DNA of 64,000 nt from Natrinema salifodinae (GTDB lineage Archaea; Halobacteriota; Halobacteria; Halobacteriales; Natrialbaceae), in assembly GCF_900110455.1 (NCBI RefSeq), contig NZ_FOIS01000001.1, forward strand, positions 372,001-436,000, in the 5' to 3' direction. A program made the translations under genes and the position numbers. The notes under the pieces are model-generated. The model was not told the origin of the DNA. It searched no databases and saw only the letters and a list, made by a program, of their open reading frames with translations. The number at the start of each line of letters is the position of its first letter. Within the stretch, counting starts at the first letter, position 1. Positions 49,278 to 58,398 of this stretch are shown here, one piece after another.

Positions 49278-49641
49278 ACTGCTCGCGAGCCGTTACCTCT
49301 ACGCCCTGCTGTTCGTGTTGCTCGGCGTCGGGCTCTACATGGTGATCGCCAACGAGAACCTCGTGAAGAAGTTGATCGGGGTGAACCTCTTTCAGACGGC
49401 GATCTTCCTGTTCTTCGTCGCGATGGCCTACGTCGAGGGCGGCTCGGCGCCGGTCGTCCCCCACGAGGAGAACCCGGGGGAGCTGCTGGTCGCCAGCCCG
49501 CTGCCGCAGGTCATCGTGCTTACCGCCATCGTCGTCGGCATCGCGCTGACCGCGGTCGGCCTGGCGCTGATCATTCGCATCTACTCGGAGTACGGGACGC
49601 TCCGCGAGGACACCCTCAGGGAGGTGCGTGCCGATGAGTAG
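49270..49641 (+). CDS. mrpC: Mrp antiporter subunit C (NuoK-like)
   Basis: This 123-residue protein has three helices: LYALLFVLLGVGLYMVIANENLVKKLIGVNLFQTAIFLFF, PLPQVIVLTAIVVGIALTAVGLALIIR. This is the NuoK/MrpC family pattern with conserved Glu residues. It overlaps the next gene by 8 bp. Confidence 0.9.
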   Translation: MIELLASRYLYALLFVLLGVGLYMVIANENLVKKLIGVNLFQTAIFLFFVAMAYVEGGSAPVVPHEENPGELLVASPLPQVIVLTAIVVGIALTAVGLALIIRIYSEYGTLREDTLREVRADE

Positions 49642-51211
49642 CGTCGACTTGCTTCCGCCGCTGCTGATCGCCGCACCGATCCTCGCGGCGACGCTGCCGA
49701 TCGCGCTCGGCCTCTGGTTCGACCGCACCGGGTGGTCCGTCGCGGGGATCACCTCGCTCGGACTGTTCGCCGGCGCAGCGGTCCTCGCGAACGAGGTCTA
49801 CGCCAGCGGCGAAGCGGTGACCCACAAACTCGGCGGCTACCCCCGCACGTACGGGATCGAACTCGTCGCTGACCAGTTCTCGATGCTGATCGTTCTGCTC
49901 GTGACGGGCGTCGCCCTCGGCGTCCTCGCGTACACGCGTCGGGGCGGTCCGCGCGGGAACACGTTCTACACCGCGTACCTGCTGCTGATCGGCGGGCTGC
50001 TCGGCATCTCGCTGACCGGCGACGTGTTCAACCTGTTCGTCTTCCTCGAGATCACGAGCATCGCGACCTACGCCCTCGTCGCGAGCGGCGACGGCCCGGA
50101 AGCGGCGGTTGCCGCACTGAAGTACCTGATCCTGGGGACCGTCGCCGCGTCGATGTACCTGATCGGCGTCGCATTCGTCTTCATGGCGACGGGGACGCTC
50201 AACATGGTCGAACTCGCCGATGCGATTCCGGACGCGGAACGGCTCACGCTGCTCCGTGCCGGCTTCGCGTTCATGGTCGTCGGCTTCGCCGTCAAGGTCG
50301 CCCAGTGGCCGCTACACACCTGGCAGCCGAGCGCCTACAACCGGGCTCCCGACGGCGTCACGCCGCTGATCGCGGCGCTCGTCTCGACCGCCTCCGCGTA
50401 CGCCTTCGGGCGGGTGATCGTCACCGTCTTCGAGGTCGACTACATCTCGTCGACGATGCCCCGGGCGGCCGCGATCGTCGTCACGATCGGCTGCGTGAGC
50501 GTCCTCGCCGGCACGGTGCTGGCCGTGATCCAGTCCGAAGTCAAGCGGATGCTTGCCTACTCGTCGGTCTCGCAGTTCGGCCTGGTGATCGCCGCTTACG
50601 GGGTCGTCATCGCGGGCAACTCTGAGACGGCCTTTATCGGCGCCGCGATCCACCTCGTCGGCCACGGCCTGCTGAAGGCCGGGCTCTTCCTCGGGGCCGG
50701 CCTGGTCGCGATCAGCTACGACGCCCGCACCGTCGATGAGTACGCCGGCCTGGCGAAAGACCGGCCGATCGCCGCCGGCACGATGGCCGTCCTCCTGCTG
50801 GCGCTGGTCGGCGTCCCGCCGGGGGTCGGCTTCGTCGGCAAGTGGTACATCGCCGTCGGCGCCGTCCAGTCCGAGCTGTGGCCCGTCGCCGCAGTGATCT
50901 TTCTCAGTACCATGCTCACGCTCGCGTACGCCGCTCGCCTGATAGAGAAGATGTACTTCACGCCGTCGTCTCCGGTCGAGCGATCCCACGCGTCCGGCGC
51001 GACCGGGGTGGCCGCAACTGACGGTGGAACCGGACCCGAATCCGGAACTGCCATCACCGCCGCGTTCCGCGGTCGGGGCTCCCCCGACGACGTCTCGGCC
51101 GGAATGCTCGCGATCGTTGTTGTCGCCGCGCTCGGCGCCGTCGTGCTCGGCTTTGCGGGCGGCACGATCGCCGACATGCTCGGTCCGTTCCTCACGGAGG
51201 TGTTTAACTGA
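49634..51211 (+). CDS. mrpD: Mrp antiporter subunit D-type 1 (NuoM/NuoN-like)
   Basis: This 525-residue protein has about 14 helices. It has FNLFVFLEITSIATYALVA (TM5 Glu) and VVGFAVKVAQWPLHTWQPSAY (TM7 Lys). The TM8 lysine of the TKVG-type segment is replaced (LVSTASAYAFGRV). The C-terminal third has a Gly/Thr-rich linker and a last helix pair. It is one of three D-type subunits predicted to carry protons or Na+. The ATG at 49634 is preferred to a GTG 6 bp upstream. Confidence 0.88.
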   Translation: MSSVDLLPPLLIAAPILAATLPIALGLWFDRTGWSVAGITSLGLFAGAAVLANEVYASGEAVTHKLGGYPRTYGIELVADQFSMLIVLLVTGVALGVLAYTRRGGPRGNTFYTAYLLLIGGLLGISLTGDVFNLFVFLEITSIATYALVASGDGPEAAVAALKYLILGTVAASMYLIGVAFVFMATGTLNMVELADAIPDAERLTLLRAGFAFMVVGFAVKVAQWPLHTWQPSAYNRAPDGVTPLIAALVSTASAYAFGRVIVTVFEVDYISSTMPRAAAIVVTIGCVSVLAGTVLAVIQSEVKRMLAYSSVSQFGLVIAAYGVVIAGNSETAFIGAAIHLVGHGLLKAGLFLGAGLVAISYDARTVDEYAGLAKDRPIAAGTMAVLLLALVGVPPGVGFVGKWYIAVGAVQSELWPVAAVIFLSTMLTLAYAARLIEKMYFTPSSPVERSHASGATGVAATDGGTGPESGTAITAAFRGRGSPDDVSAGMLAIVVVAALGAVVLGFAGGTIADMLGPFLTEVFN

Positions 51212-53214
51212 TGGTTGCTGATCTCCGACCGCTCGCCGCCGTGCTCGTCTCGGCGGTCGCGATCGTTCTGATCGTCGCGTCGCATCGTCGTCCGAACCTC
51301 CGCGAGAGCTGGTCCGTTCTGGCCGCGCTCGCGAAGTTCGGCCTCGTCGCCAGCATGCTCCCCGGGGTCATGGACGGGACCGTCTACACGTGGAGCCTCT
51401 ACGAGACCACGGGGATCCAGTTCCTCGAGGGGCTCGACTTCGCGCTGCGCGCGGATCCGCTGGGGATCTTCTTCGCGCTGCTCGCGAGCTTCCTCTGGAT
51501 CTTCACGTCCTTTTACGCCGCGGGCTACATGCGCGGGCTCGACGAGCACGCCCAGACCCGCTTCTTCGCGGCGTTCGCGGCCAGCCTCTCGACCGCTGTC
51601 GGGATCGCCTTCGCGGCGAACCTGGTGACGATCTTCGTCTTCTACGAGCTGCTGTCGCTGGTGACCTACCCGCTGGTCGCCCACAACGAGGACGACGAGG
51701 CCCGCATCGCCGGCCGGAAGTACATCACGTACACGTTCTTCGGCGGCGGCGTCTTCCTGCTCGCGGGGACCGTCATGGTCTACTGGCTAACGAGCCTGGT
51801 CGGTGAGCCGACACTGGCGTTCGAAGCCGGCGGAATGAGTGCGCTGGCCGAAGCGGCCCAGGCCGAGCCAGTCTACGCGCAGGTCGCCTTCTTCCTGCTG
51901 ATCCTCGGCTTCGGCGTCAAGGCCGCCCTGATGCCGCTGCACTCCTGGCTCGCGGACGCGATGGTCGCGCCGACGCCCGTTTCTGGGCTGCTCCACGCGG
52001 TCGCGGTCGTCAAGTCCGGCGCCTTCGGCATCGCGCGGGTCATCCTCGAGGTCTACGGCCCCGGGCTGATCCACGACCTGCCGCTCGACGTGCCGGGGTT
52101 CGGCGAGGTCGGGCTGAACATTCCAGTCGCCATCGTCGCCGCGTTCACGCTGACCGCGGCGAGCATCATCGCGATGCGGAAGGACCACCTCAAGCGTCGA
52201 CTCGCCTACTCGACGACGGCCCAGCTATCCTACATCGTGCTGGGGCTCTCCTTGCTCCATCCCTACGCGATCGTCGGGGCGCTGTTCCACATCCCCGCGC
52301 ACGCGTTCGCGAAACTCACCCTGTTCTTCTGTGCCGGCGCGATCCACGTCGAGACCCACACCGACTACATCAGCGAGATGGCCGGCATCGGGAAGCGCAT
52401 GCCACTGACGATGTCGGCGTTCACGATCGGCGCCGCCGGCATGGCCGGCCTACCGCCGATCGCCGGCTTCGTCAGCAAGTTCTACATGCTGATCGGCGCC
52501 GGCGACGTCGGCGCCAGCTACTGGCTGTTCGCCGGCGCCTTGCTGCTCTCGGCCGTGCTCAACATCGGCTACTTCTGGCCGGTCGTCTACACCGCCTTCT
52601 TCGAGAGCGAGGACCGCCACGACGCCAAGCCGCTCCTCGAATTCCCGCAGGGCGGCCTGGTCGAATCCTACGCCGGCACGGGCGAGGCGGACGACGGCGT
52701 CGCCGCCGACGGCGGTGAGCAGACCGACGGTTCGCGATCCTCGTCGGAGCGTCGCTCCGACGGCGGGAAGCCGACCGACGGCGAGACGGACCGTTCCGAA
52801 GCGCCCGACGCGGCGGATACGGCGGACGCGGAGCGACCGCCGGACGCGGCCGAACCGGACGAGGAGGACTACGACTACGCCGTCGACAAGTATCCCAGCG
52901 ACGCCGACGTGCCCGCCCAATCCAAGGGCGAGCGCGTCAGCACCGTCGACCACCACGGCGACCACGACGACCACCTCACCGGCGGGCCGCCGGCCGGCGC
53001 CTGGCCGCGTCACTCGCCGTTTACGGAGAGCACGTGGCTCATGCTCGCGCCCATCGCCGTGATCGCGACGGGCGCGGTCGTCCTCGGGATCATCCCGGAC
53101 TACGCGGTCTTCCTCGACCTGGCGACCCAGATCGTCGAGGGCGTCTTCGGGATGCCTTTCGAGGAACTGACTGACGTTCCGTTCGACGAACTCATGACGG
53201 AGGTGAACGAATAA
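51211..53214 (+). CDS. Mrp antiporter subunit D-type 2 with long acidic loop
   Basis: This 667-residue NuoL/NuoM-type subunit has TIFVFYELLSLVTYPLVAH (TM5 Glu), GFGVKAALMPLHSWLADAM (TM7 Lys) and LLHAVAVVKSGAFG (TM8 Lys), so all key charged residues are present. Between the last helices is an insertion of about 140 residues (about 465-605), acidic and low complexity, ending in a His/Asp cluster VDHHGDHDDHLTGG. The gene overlaps the previous stop by one base. Confidence 0.88.
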   Translation: MVADLRPLAAVLVSAVAIVLIVASHRRPNLRESWSVLAALAKFGLVASMLPGVMDGTVYTWSLYETTGIQFLEGLDFALRADPLGIFFALLASFLWIFTSFYAAGYMRGLDEHAQTRFFAAFAASLSTAVGIAFAANLVTIFVFYELLSLVTYPLVAHNEDDEARIAGRKYITYTFFGGGVFLLAGTVMVYWLTSLVGEPTLAFEAGGMSALAEAAQAEPVYAQVAFFLLILGFGVKAALMPLHSWLADAMVAPTPVSGLLHAVAVVKSGAFGIARVILEVYGPGLIHDLPLDVPGFGEVGLNIPVAIVAAFTLTAASIIAMRKDHLKRRLAYSTTAQLSYIVLGLSLLHPYAIVGALFHIPAHAFAKLTLFFCAGAIHVETHTDYISEMAGIGKRMPLTMSAFTIGAAGMAGLPPIAGFVSKFYMLIGAGDVGASYWLFAGALLLSAVLNIGYFWPVVYTAFFESEDRHDAKPLLEFPQGGLVESYAGTGEADDGVAADGGEQTDGSRSSSERRSDGGKPTDGETDRSEAPDAADTADAERPPDAAEPDEEDYDYAVDKYPSDADVPAQSKGERVSTVDHHGDHDDHLTGGPPAGAWPRHSPFTESTWLMLAPIAVIATGAVVLGIIPDYAVFLDLATQIVEGVFGMPFEELTDVPFDELMTEVNE

Positions 53215-55067
53215 TGGAAGCAGAATTCCTGTCGATGGCGTACCCGCCGCTTTTGGTCTTTGCGGCGGGGCTGCTCGTGCTCGTGTTACCGCGGCTCGCC
53301 GGCTTCGCCGTCGGCGCGCTCAGTCTTGCCGCCGTCCTGGCGATCTCGCTGATCGCGCCGGAGGGCCAGCACTTAGCCGGGACCTTCCTCGGGTTCGAGG
53401 TCGTCCCGTTCCTCGTCGACGACTTTTCCCGGATGATCGGCCTCGGACTGGGCTTCCTCGGGATCTGTAGCGTCATTTACGCCTACTCGAGCGAAGCGAG
53501 CGAGACGCTGACGGCCTTCGCCCTGATCTACGTTTCCTCGTCGCTCGGGGCGGCCTTCGCCGGCGACTGGCTCGTACTCCTGTTCATGTGGGAGCTGATG
53601 GCCGTGACAAGCACGCTCGTCGTCTGGCACTACGGCGGCGAGGCGGTCCGGGCCGGCTTCCGATACGCCGTCTTCCACGGCACCGGCGGGGTGCTCGTGA
53701 TGCTGGCGGTCGCCGTCCACTACGTCCAGGCCGGCACCTTCATCTACAGCGAGACCGGCATCGCTGACGGCATCCCAGCGCTGCTCGCGGTGCTCGGGAT
53801 GGGCGTCAACGTCGCCTTCATCGGGTTCCACACCTGGCTGCCCGACACCTACCCGCGACCGCACTTCGCGGCCTCGGTGTTCCTCTCCGTCTACACGACG
53901 AAGACGAGTGCGTTCATCCTCTACCGGGCGTTCCCCGTCGACGCCCAGAGCGACCTGGGGATCTACATCGCGTACATGGGCGGCCTGATGGCCGTCTACG
54001 GCGCGAGCTTCGCCCTGCTGCAACACGACATGCGGGCGTTGCTGTCCTACCACATCCAGGCCCAGCTCGGATACATCGTCGCCGGGATCGGGATGGGCGC
54101 CTGGCTGGTGGAGAGCGAAATTGCCGTCGCCGGCGCCATGGGCCACCTGTTCAACAACATCCTGTTCAAGAGTCTGCTGTTCATGGCCGTCGGTGTCGTC
54201 ATCTACCGCACCGGCGAGGAGGACCTCTACGAGCTGGGCGGGCTCTGGCGCGAGATGCCGCTGACCGCGATCGGGTTCGGCCTCGGCGCGCTCTCGATCA
54301 CCGCGATTCCGCCGTTTAACGGGTACATCAGCAAGGGTATGGTCTTCGACGCCGCCGATCCTCACTACTACGGCGTCGCGGAGTTCGAGGCGCTGTACTG
54401 GCTGCTCTGGCTCGGCGCGATCGGGACCCTACTCTCCTTTATCAAGCTCGGCTACTACGTCTTCTTCCACGGCGAGAGCGACGTTTCGGTTCCCGACGCC
54501 AAACCCGGCCAGACGGTCGCGATGCTCGGCCTCGGCGGCGCCTGTCTCCTCTTCGGCGTCTGGTGGCAGGGCCTGGCCGACCTGGCGCCGACGCTGCACG
54601 CCCACGGCGGCGAGTTCGAGTTCGCCTACCCCGACGGCGGCGAAAGCCACCTCCATCCCTACAGTTCGAGTCACCTGCAGACCGCCGGCGTCCTGACGGC
54701 GATCGCGGCCGTCGCGTTCGCGATCGTCCGGAAGCCGCTCTCGAAACTCGACCTCGGCGACCCGGCGATGATCGTCTACCCTGCGACCTACCACGTCAGC
54801 CGCTGGACGATGCTGGCGGTCACCGAACTCTACGCCGCCGTCGACGCCGCCGTCGTCGGAATCGTCAAACGGTGCTACTGGCTCGGGAACAACCCCGTAC
54901 TCGCCGTCGACGCGGCCGCGCGCCGGCTCCCGCTGGTCGACGTCGAGGAGCGCCAGCCGACCGACGGTGGCCGCCCGTCGACGATCCACCTCCGGACGAG
55001 CATCGGCACCACCGTCTTGTTACTCGTCCTCGTCCTGACGGCGGTCCTGTGGCTCTTGGTCGTCTAA
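53214..55067 (+). CDS. Mrp antiporter subunit D-type 3 (divergent)
   Basis: This 617-residue NuoL-type subunit has VLLFMWELMAVTSTLVVWH (TM5 Glu) and, at TM7, LGMGVNVAFIGFHTWLPDTY, where the proton-channel Lys is Asn. TM8 keeps a Lys (VYTTKTSAFILYR). The C-terminal region adds soluble segments. It is the last gene of the operon, starting with a 1-bp overlap. It may be a structural or non-pumping subunit, or one using another channel residue. Confidence 0.85.
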   Translation: MEAEFLSMAYPPLLVFAAGLLVLVLPRLAGFAVGALSLAAVLAISLIAPEGQHLAGTFLGFEVVPFLVDDFSRMIGLGLGFLGICSVIYAYSSEASETLTAFALIYVSSSLGAAFAGDWLVLLFMWELMAVTSTLVVWHYGGEAVRAGFRYAVFHGTGGVLVMLAVAVHYVQAGTFIYSETGIADGIPALLAVLGMGVNVAFIGFHTWLPDTYPRPHFAASVFLSVYTTKTSAFILYRAFPVDAQSDLGIYIAYMGGLMAVYGASFALLQHDMRALLSYHIQAQLGYIVAGIGMGAWLVESEIAVAGAMGHLFNNILFKSLLFMAVGVVIYRTGEEDLYELGGLWREMPLTAIGFGLGALSITAIPPFNGYISKGMVFDAADPHYYGVAEFEALYWLLWLGAIGTLLSFIKLGYYVFFHGESDVSVPDAKPGQTVAMLGLGGACLLFGVWWQGLADLAPTLHAHGGEFEFAYPDGGESHLHPYSSSHLQTAGVLTAIAAVAFAIVRKPLSKLDLGDPAMIVYPATYHVSRWTMLAVTELYAAVDAAVVGIVKRCYWLGNNPVLAVDAAARRLPLVDVEERQPTDGGRPSTIHLRTSIGTTVLLLVLVLTAVLWLLVV

Positions 55068-55160
55068 GCACCGGTACGCCACTGGGACCGCACCGACTCC
55101 GACGCACAATCGCGCTGTGACGATTCTCCGTTTTCCGTCGCGTTCCGTCGGTCGTCCCCC

Positions 55161-56327
55161 TTAGTCGTTCTCCGTCGGCTCGTCGCGCCGTCCGTTTCCA
55201 TTGTCGCCGCCGGTCGTCTCCACGATCGGCGCCTGATGCTCCGGGACGGCGATCGACTGTTCGAGAACCGACGCGCGCAGCGTCGGCTTCGATGCCGTCG
55301 CCTCGCGGCGGGCGGGTTCGTCCGCGCGGTTCTGGTCCTGCCCTCGTCGAACGCCTCGGGGCGTCAGGTAGTCGCCGTCGACGTCGACGGCGGCCGCCCG
55401 ACAGAGCCGTTTCAGCACCGACCGCGCTCCTTCCGTGGTGATCGCCGGCGGCGCGATCGACCGCTCGCGGGCGAGTTCCGTCGCCGTCGCGTCCTCGAAC
55501 AGCGCCTCGATCGCTTCCTCGTCGTACCCTCGCTCGCGAAGCGCCGATCGGACCCGCCTGGCGATCGACGGCGCGTGGCCGGTCGGGAACAGCGGCCAGT
55601 CGTTCGACGGCGGGTCGAGCACGACCCGGTAGCGACGCAGCGGCGTCCGGGCCCGCGCGGGCAACGGGACGTCCTCGAGTCGCTGGGACTTTCCTAAAAC
55701 GCGGATCGTCCCCGTGTAGAAATCGATGTCGTCCCAGGTCGCGCCCGTCCGGCGGTCGTCGTCGGGCACCCGGAACAGCTCGGAGCCGCGGACGGTCGAG
55801 TGGGCGAGGACGGCTACCATCGCGTACTCGCGCAGCTTCGCGCGCCGGTCGCGGGTCGAGCACTCGCCCGGCGCGGCCTCGAGCGCTCGGTCGCGGACGT
55901 AGCACTCGAGTTCGCGTCGCTGGTCGGCCGTCCAGAAGTCGCTGTCGGGCCGGTCCTCGGCGCTGGGGAGTGCGGTTTCGGCGCGGTCGGTCGCGGCGGG
56001 GTTGTCCTCGCGGATGCCGCCGCGGACGCACCACGAGAGGAACGCGCGGACGACCGCGTAGTAGGTGCCGGCGGTCGAGGGAGTGTACTCCCCGCGGTCG
56101 GTCCGGTGCCGGAGTTCGGCGGCGTAGGCCCGCATGTGTGCGACATCGAGTTCGCCGATCGACTCGACGCCGTGTTCGGCCGCGAGCCACTCGATCCACC
56201 GGCGGAGGATGGATTCGGCGTTGGACGCGTAGGTGCCCGCGCCCGAGCCGTCGGGGTCGCCGACAGCCTTTCGCTGGAGGTAGGCGTCGACCGCGTCCGC
56301 GATCGCGACCGACCCGTTCGCGGTCAC
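55161..56327 (-). CDS. Tyrosine-recombinase (XerC/D-like) family protein, catalytic Tyr missing
   Basis: This 388-residue protein has a SAM-like N-terminal core-binding domain (residues ~5-105, VDAYLQRKAVGDPDG ... FLSWCVRGGIREDNPA) and a catalytic domain with Arg180 (HSTVRGSELF) and Lys213 in the beta-hairpin (RVLGKSQRL). Box II reads LTPRGVRRG, with Arg instead of His. After residue 320 there is no Tyr at all and no LxHxxxxTT-Y motif. It therefore looks inactive as a recombinase or highly diverged. An upstream small gene may be in operon with it. Confidence 0.7.
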   Translation of the reverse strand: MTANGSVAIADAVDAYLQRKAVGDPDGSGAGTYASNAESILRRWIEWLAAEHGVESIGELDVAHMRAYAAELRHRTDRGEYTPSTAGTYYAVVRAFLSWCVRGGIREDNPAATDRAETALPSAEDRPDSDFWTADQRRELECYVRDRALEAAPGECSTRDRRAKLREYAMVAVLAHSTVRGSELFRVPDDDRRTGATWDDIDFYTGTIRVLGKSQRLEDVPLPARARTPLRRYRVVLDPPSNDWPLFPTGHAPSIARRVRSALRERGYDEEAIEALFEDATATELARERSIAPPAITTEGARSVLKRLCRAAAVDVDGDYLTPRGVRRGQDQNRADEPARREATASKPTLRASVLEQSIAVPEHQAPIVETTGGDNGNGRRDEPTEND

Positions 56328-56473
56328 GGTGCGATCACCTGCTCGGTGGCCACCGCTCCGTCAAATGTCGGGTAGTGCGACGGATAGTGAACGCCGCTCC
56401 GGTCGGTACTCGGGTTCGCGAGCGGGCCGCTGTCGCGGCCGTCGCGGATCGCGAGGGTGACGCCGCGGTGCAT
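56324..56473 (-). CDS. Small protein upstream of the integrase-like gene
   Basis: A possible 49-residue protein (MHRGVTLAIRDGRDSGPLANP ... HYPTFDGAVATEQVIAP) whose stop overlaps the integrase-like start by 4 bp, an operon-like arrangement. A longer open frame reaches 56569. The sequence has no family match that I recognise. Confidence 0.4.
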   Translation of the reverse strand: MHRGVTLAIRDGRDSGPLANPSTDRSGVHYPSHYPTFDGAVATEQVIAP

Positions 56474-56664
56474 CACTCGTGCGATACTGTTCCACGATCC
56501 TAAATCCGTGTTTCGGTTGAACGGGTCGGAACACACGCGGTTCGTCGATTCGCATGGGTGTCGCCGCACCCGCCTCGCTTCGTCCCGGGTGATCCGCGGC
56601 TACTGAAACGCCGACCGGTCTCGGTGATCGGCGCGATCGACGCGGAGTACGATCGGTACCGGAC

Positions 56665-57744
56665 TCAGTTCATCGATCCGAACCGAAGCACGTCCGAGTG
56701 ATCGGCGATGAGTCCGTCCACGCCGGCCGATGCGAGTCGCTCCGCCTGGTACCAGGTTTCGAGGGTGAAGACGTTCACGTCCCGTCCCTCCTCGTGGGCG
56801 ACCGCGAGGAGGTCGATCTCCTCCCAGCCGGCGCCCTCCTCGTAGCGCTGGTCGGCGTAGAACGGCGTCCCCCGGATCATGTCGTAGGGCGGGTGGACCG
56901 CCTCGGCGTCGTACCGCCGCGCGATCTCGACGCCGTCCGCGACGGAACTCCACAGCAGGGGCGCGACCGGGTAGTCGGACGCGTCGCGAGTCGTCGCCAG
57001 GGCCGCCTCGTAGAACGAGGAGAAGAGATACTCGTGGTCGAAGTCGTCGACGACGGCGAGTACGTCGGCGACGAACGGCTCCCATATCGCCGTCTGCTCC
57101 GCGAGTTCGTTCCCGGAGAGCGACTCGGCGAACGCCACGTCGAACGATCCCGGGTTCTTCAGTTCGACGTTCACGCCGACGCTCGTCGGAATCGCCTCGA
57201 GAACCTCCCGGAGTCGGGGGACGGTGTCACCGCTCGCGAGGACTTCGGCGCTCGTGACGGTGGCCGTGTCCGTCTCCCAGACGACGCCCTCGGCGTTCGT
57301 CAACCCGCGCTCGCCGCCGTCGCGCCCGGCCAGGCGGTCGTCGTGGAAGACGACGACGTCGCCCTCGGCCGTCGGGACGACGTCGATCTCGATCATGTCG
57401 GCGCCGCGGGAAGGAGCGTGTGACGACTGTCCGCCGCGGGCCGCGGCTTCGACGGCGCCGACGGTGTTTTCGGGGTACAGCCCGGCGAATCCGCGATGAG
57501 CGATCAGCGCCGGATCGCCGGCCCGACCGCGGAATCGCTCCCGGTCCAGATCTCGCTCGGAATCGTGTTTCGGGCCCTTGCCCTCGGAACCGGTGCCGTT
57601 TCCGCGCCCCCGATCGGCACTCGCCGCGCCGGCCAGGCCGGTCGCCGACGCGCCCGCGGCGACGATGAACGATCGTCGGCGGAGCGCGGTGCCGGTGGTG
57701 TCTGGGTGGCCGGTGCGTCTCTCGTCGTCGTTCGGCTTCGACAT
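56665..57744 (-). CDS. Tat-exported glycerophosphodiester phosphodiesterase
   Basis: This 359-residue protein has a Tat signal ALRRRSFIVAAGASATGLAG and a GDPD TIM-barrel domain: LIAHRGFAGLYPENT (catalytic His), MIEIDVVPTAEGDVVVFHDDRL (metal Glu/Asp and second His), GVNVELKNPG and VDGLIADHSDVL. It hydrolyses glycerophosphodiesters outside the cell to glycerol 3-phosphate and an alcohol, for phosphate or carbon use. It is a single gene with an AT-rich promoter directly upstream. Confidence 0.9.
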   Translation of the reverse strand: MSKPNDDERRTGHPDTTGTALRRRSFIVAAGASATGLAGAASADRGRGNGTGSEGKGPKHDSERDLDRERFRGRAGDPALIAHRGFAGLYPENTVGAVEAAARGGQSSHAPSRGADMIEIDVVPTAEGDVVVFHDDRLAGRDGGERGLTNAEGVVWETDTATVTSAEVLASGDTVPRLREVLEAIPTSVGVNVELKNPGSFDVAFAESLSGNELAEQTAIWEPFVADVLAVVDDFDHEYLFSSFYEAALATTRDASDYPVAPLLWSSVADGVEIARRYDAEAVHPPYDMIRGTPFYADQRYEEGAGWEEIDLLAVAHEEGRDVNVFTLETWYQAERLASAGVDGLIADHSDVLRFGSMN

Positions 57745-58095
57745 GGACAGATCGGCGGACGTGAGAGTCGGGCATAACCGATTATAATACCATTTTATAT
57801 TCGCATGCGCGTTTGTCCGTGTGAATAGTGCTCAGTGGAGTGGTTCTAGCGGTTACGTGCTCGCCACGGCAGTCACGACTGGCAGTACTATTCGAGGGCC
57901 GAGGAGTCGGTCCCAATTCGGTATATCGATAATTGGTTTACTACGGTTGATGGCGGACGAACGAGACGGATCGTACGGACGGTAGCCAGGTCGCCTGGTC
58001 GTTGACGCTACCGGACGCTGTAGCGGCGAGCCGACTCCCAGTAGCGAAAGCGTTCGACCGCAACGGCCCGAACCCGAGAAATCTCGAGTCAGAGA
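57745..58095. other. AT-rich intergenic region
   Basis: This 351 bp gap has the AT-rich promoter of the phosphodiesterase gene (57780-57800), the 21-nt sequence shared with 42880-42900, and AT-rich sequence around 57920-57945. No gene is supported. Confidence 0.5.
57870..57890. repeat. 21-nt sequence shared with 42880-42900
   Basis: Matches 20 of 21 bases; here the ATG of the other copy reads CTG, so it does not start a gene. The flanks are not alike. Confidence 0.6.
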
Positions 58096-58260
58096 TCAGG
58101 ACGGGTGCTGGTGTCTGATCTTTTCGGCGGTAATCCCCGGCACCGGCGTCCCGCAGTCTTTGCACTTCCAGTTCGGCGTCGGGATGCCCGGTTCCTTCTC
58201 GAGGTCCTGTTTGAACTCGATGTGTGCACCACACGGACACCGGTAGGTCGTGCGGGTCAT
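58096..58260 (-). CDS. Small zinc-ribbon protein (54 aa)
   Basis: A 54-residue protein beginning MTRTTYRCPCGAHIEFKQDLEKEPGIPTPNWKCKDCGTPVPG. It has CxC and CxxC knuckles, consistent with a zinc ribbon. The ATG at 58260 is chosen over 58308 because the ribbon starts right after it. It is likely nucleic-acid- or protein-binding and diverges from the alpha/beta hydrolase gene. Confidence 0.72.
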   Translation of the reverse strand: MTRTTYRCPCGAHIEFKQDLEKEPGIPTPNWKCKDCGTPVPGITAEKIRHQHPS

Positions 58261-58398
58261 GAGCGAGATAACCCGGTCGGAGCCGATAAACCGTTCGCCG
58301 GGACTCACGGGGCTAAGACTCCGAACTCGGAACTGACTCGACGGGCGAACCGATACCGAGCGATATCAAGGGCACGGGAGCCGTCCGTACACGAACGA

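Noticed and set aside
42880-57890. A 15 kb mobile element bounded by the 21-nt repeats and carrying the integrase-like gene
   Set aside because: The interval holds cbt, mrp and other core genes with normal composition, the integrase lacks a catalytic Tyr, and there is no tRNA target or insertion sequence.
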